A stretch of 37,500 nucleotides of DNA. Origin: Bigelowiella natans CCMP2755 (lineage: Eukaryota; Cercozoa; Chlorarachniophyceae). The stretch is from NCBI GenBank assembly GCA_000320545.1, contig ADNK01002605.1:1-37500 (forward strand), read 5' to 3'. The number at the start of each line of letters is the position of its first letter. Within the stretch, counting starts at the first letter, position 1. The position numbers were made by a program, and so were the translations under genes. Below are positions 36,247-37,500 of the stretch, one piece after another. The notes beneath the pieces were generated by a model that saw only the letters and a list, made by a program, of their open reading frames with translations, did no database searches and had not been told where the DNA came from.

Positions 36247-36573
36247 GACACAAAAAGTGGCCTAACGGGTCGATTTTTGGTCGAATTTCACTTTTTTTTG
36301 GCTGATCAGACGCGCCTTGAGCAGGGCTTTCGAGGGAATGAAAACCACTTTTGATGAAATTGTGCAGAAAGTGTTCAAAAATTGAAAAAACACTCATTTT
36401 TGTGCTGAGCAACGACCAAAATCGGCCATTTTTGGTGAGCAATCGACGATTTTTGCGGTTTTCTTGAAATTTGAACACTTTCCATCCCTGATTGCCTGCT
36501 CGAGGCGCGTTCGGTCAGCCAAAAAAAAGTGAAATTGGACCAAAATTGGACCCGTCAGGTGACTTTTTGTGCA
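36247..36573. repeat. Large imperfect inverted repeat (foldback)
   Basis: Arm 36247-36330 pairs with 36490-36573 at roughly 80% identity by eye. Both arms, read outward to inward, contain CACAAAAAGT, ACGGGTC, TTTTTGGTC, AATTTCACTTTTTTTTGGCT, GACGCGCCT and GAGCAGG. Pairing continues inward (AAAGTGTTCAAA near 36369 against its complement near 36470) to a palindromic core around 36415-36445 (ACCAAAATCGGCC, TTTTTGGT). Translated arms give matching peptides on opposite strands (FHFFLADQTRLEQ and FHFFLADRTRLEQ), confirming the inversion. Confidence 0.8.
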
Positions 36574-37419
36574 CGTGTTGGCGCCCTCGTGGGAGCGGCG
36601 CGTGCATTTTCGCACGCGCAGCGCTGCCGATCTGTCGACGCGCACGCAAAACTGTCCCAGCCACATCAATTCAGGGGTGCCCCCGCTTCGATCGCGCCGC
36701 TGCGCGTTGCGCAAAGTGCCCCAGATCAAAAGTTGTCAACAAAAATGTGCGCGCATTGCAGGTTTGATCCAGACGTGATGTGCAAGTTTTTTGAATTGTT
36801 TGCATTCCAATGCTCTCATTGTTGGCTTGCTTGACCTCATCGACATTCTTTCATCTCCTCTGTCAACTAACTGACCAATGAGCGAAGAAGTCAGTGATGC
36901 ACCATTTAGCAGACCATCTTTTCAGTGTTTCTGCAGTGATGATGCACATCGTCTTGCGCAGCACGGCAGCGCAAAACGAGTCAATGTGCAAACACGTTGT
37001 TCATGAATCACAACGATTTGGGAGCACGAAACCTGCCTGTGGTGCTTGACACAACATCCATGACAGCTAGCGTGGGCATTTCTTTGGAGCTTGATGTGTC
37101 AGACGTGGCATTCAAACAATTTCTCATTCCAACGCCATGGCATCGGACGAAACTTGAGCGTGCGTCATGGAAAGCGCACAGTTCATTCTAACAGGTTTTT
37201 GTGGAAAGCAAACTCGTGGTTCTGTCCAAAAGATGAAATTTCAGTGCTCTTCGCAAGAGTAGAAATGACCCAAATCTAGATGTTTCAGTACGCCCGGGCT
37301 ACTTCAATGCTGCTTACTAGAATTCATGTTTGAAGTGTGAACACCATTAAGACCATAACCTCCCCGTTCAAAGCACAAAGTACCAAATTCCTCAACAACA
37401 ACAGCCAACACAGCCATTG

Positions 37420-37500
37420 ATGCAGCACGCTGGCATGATGCATGGGGTTCTGACACAAAATGGTGCCCAAATTCGGGGGGGAATGTCCGGTGGGGTTCCG
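37420..37500 (+). CDS. Possible start or exon of a Gln/Gly-rich protein, cut by the window edge
   Basis: The frame is open from an upstream TAA (about 37350) to the edge and reads IPQQQQPTQPLMQHAGMMHG, then a Gly-rich stretch. The first ATG in frame is at 37420; an acceptor-like CAACAACAG just before CCAACA is an alternative exon start. Only composition supports it. Confidence 0.25.
   Translation, partial: MQHAGMMHGVLTQNGAQIRGGMSGGVP

Larger units (their letters stand above)
34831..37419. other. Intergenic or element-derived region without a supported gene
   Basis: Many open frames exist on both strands but none has a motif, splice support or consistent composition. The text is rich in GCAACA, TGCAC and GTGC words. 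It contains a GC-rich spot at 35870-35915 with a 16-base perfect palindrome, and a large imperfect palindrome at 36247-36573. The whole block may be a decayed mobile element. Confidence 0.4.

Noticed and set aside
35166-36478. Multiple overlapping ORFs of 90-160 codons on both strands
   Set aside because: They come from the inverted repeat and GC-rich stretches; no motif or consistent frame.

Overview
The window is nuclear DNA from an intron-rich unicellular eukaryote. Coding regions are split by GT-AG introns, mostly about 65-630 bases long and full of microsatellites and homopolymer tracts. Protein families include Rab1/Ypt1, mitochondrial GrpE, a MaoC-type hot-dog protein, a stress-gated-channel-like membrane protein and a Pro-Thr-repeat secreted protein. 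The mix and intron density suggest an alga-like protist (a chlorarachniophyte or stramenopile would fit), but nothing here fixes the lineage. Exon models were built by hand: each junction was accepted only if donor, acceptor and reading phase all agreed. TAA, TAG and TGA all end genes, so the code looks standard.

Layout, left to right. (1) <220-2226 (-): 5' half of a polytopic membrane protein, running off the left edge. (2) 3068-5548 (+): secreted Cys-rich protein with an 84-bp Pro-Thr minisatellite, divergent from gene 1 and with a TATA box. (3) 7101-10764 (-): 13-exon mitochondrial MaoC-like double hot-dog protein. (4) 12146-14070 (+): Rab1. (5) About 14760-15551 (+): 3' part of a non-LTR-type retroelement. 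(6) 15735-18550 and 18599-20165 (-): two unrecognised gene models that may be one gene. (7) 20898-21752 (+): small protein with a mitochondrial-type N-terminus, possibly SDHAF2/Sdh5-like. (8) 23171-24767 (+): multi-pass membrane protein with an in-frame TAA or a 24-nt intron. (9) 25770-26600 (+): two coding-like ORFs of unknown status. (10) 27167-29301 (+): mitochondrial GrpE. (11) 29302-30280: intergenic block with two short copies of the retroelement 3' end, one flanked by a perfect 14-bp target-site duplication. (12) 30279-31718 (-): single-exon SGNH/PC-esterase-like type II membrane protein. (13) 32494-34830 (+): acidic, disordered protein, divergent from 12. (14) 34831-37500: no clear gene, a roughly 330-bp imperfect palindrome, and a possible Gln-rich coding start at the right edge.

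The genes do not form a pathway. Three have mitochondrial-type N-termini (MaoC-like, SDHAF2-like, GrpE), but they are separated by unrelated genes and are probably not co-regulated. The most distinctive items are the retroelement family defined by its 3' terminus and target-site duplication, the modular Cys-rich/Pro-Thr protein, the MaoC-like protein with altered catalytic positions, and the palindrome at 36.25-36.57 kb.
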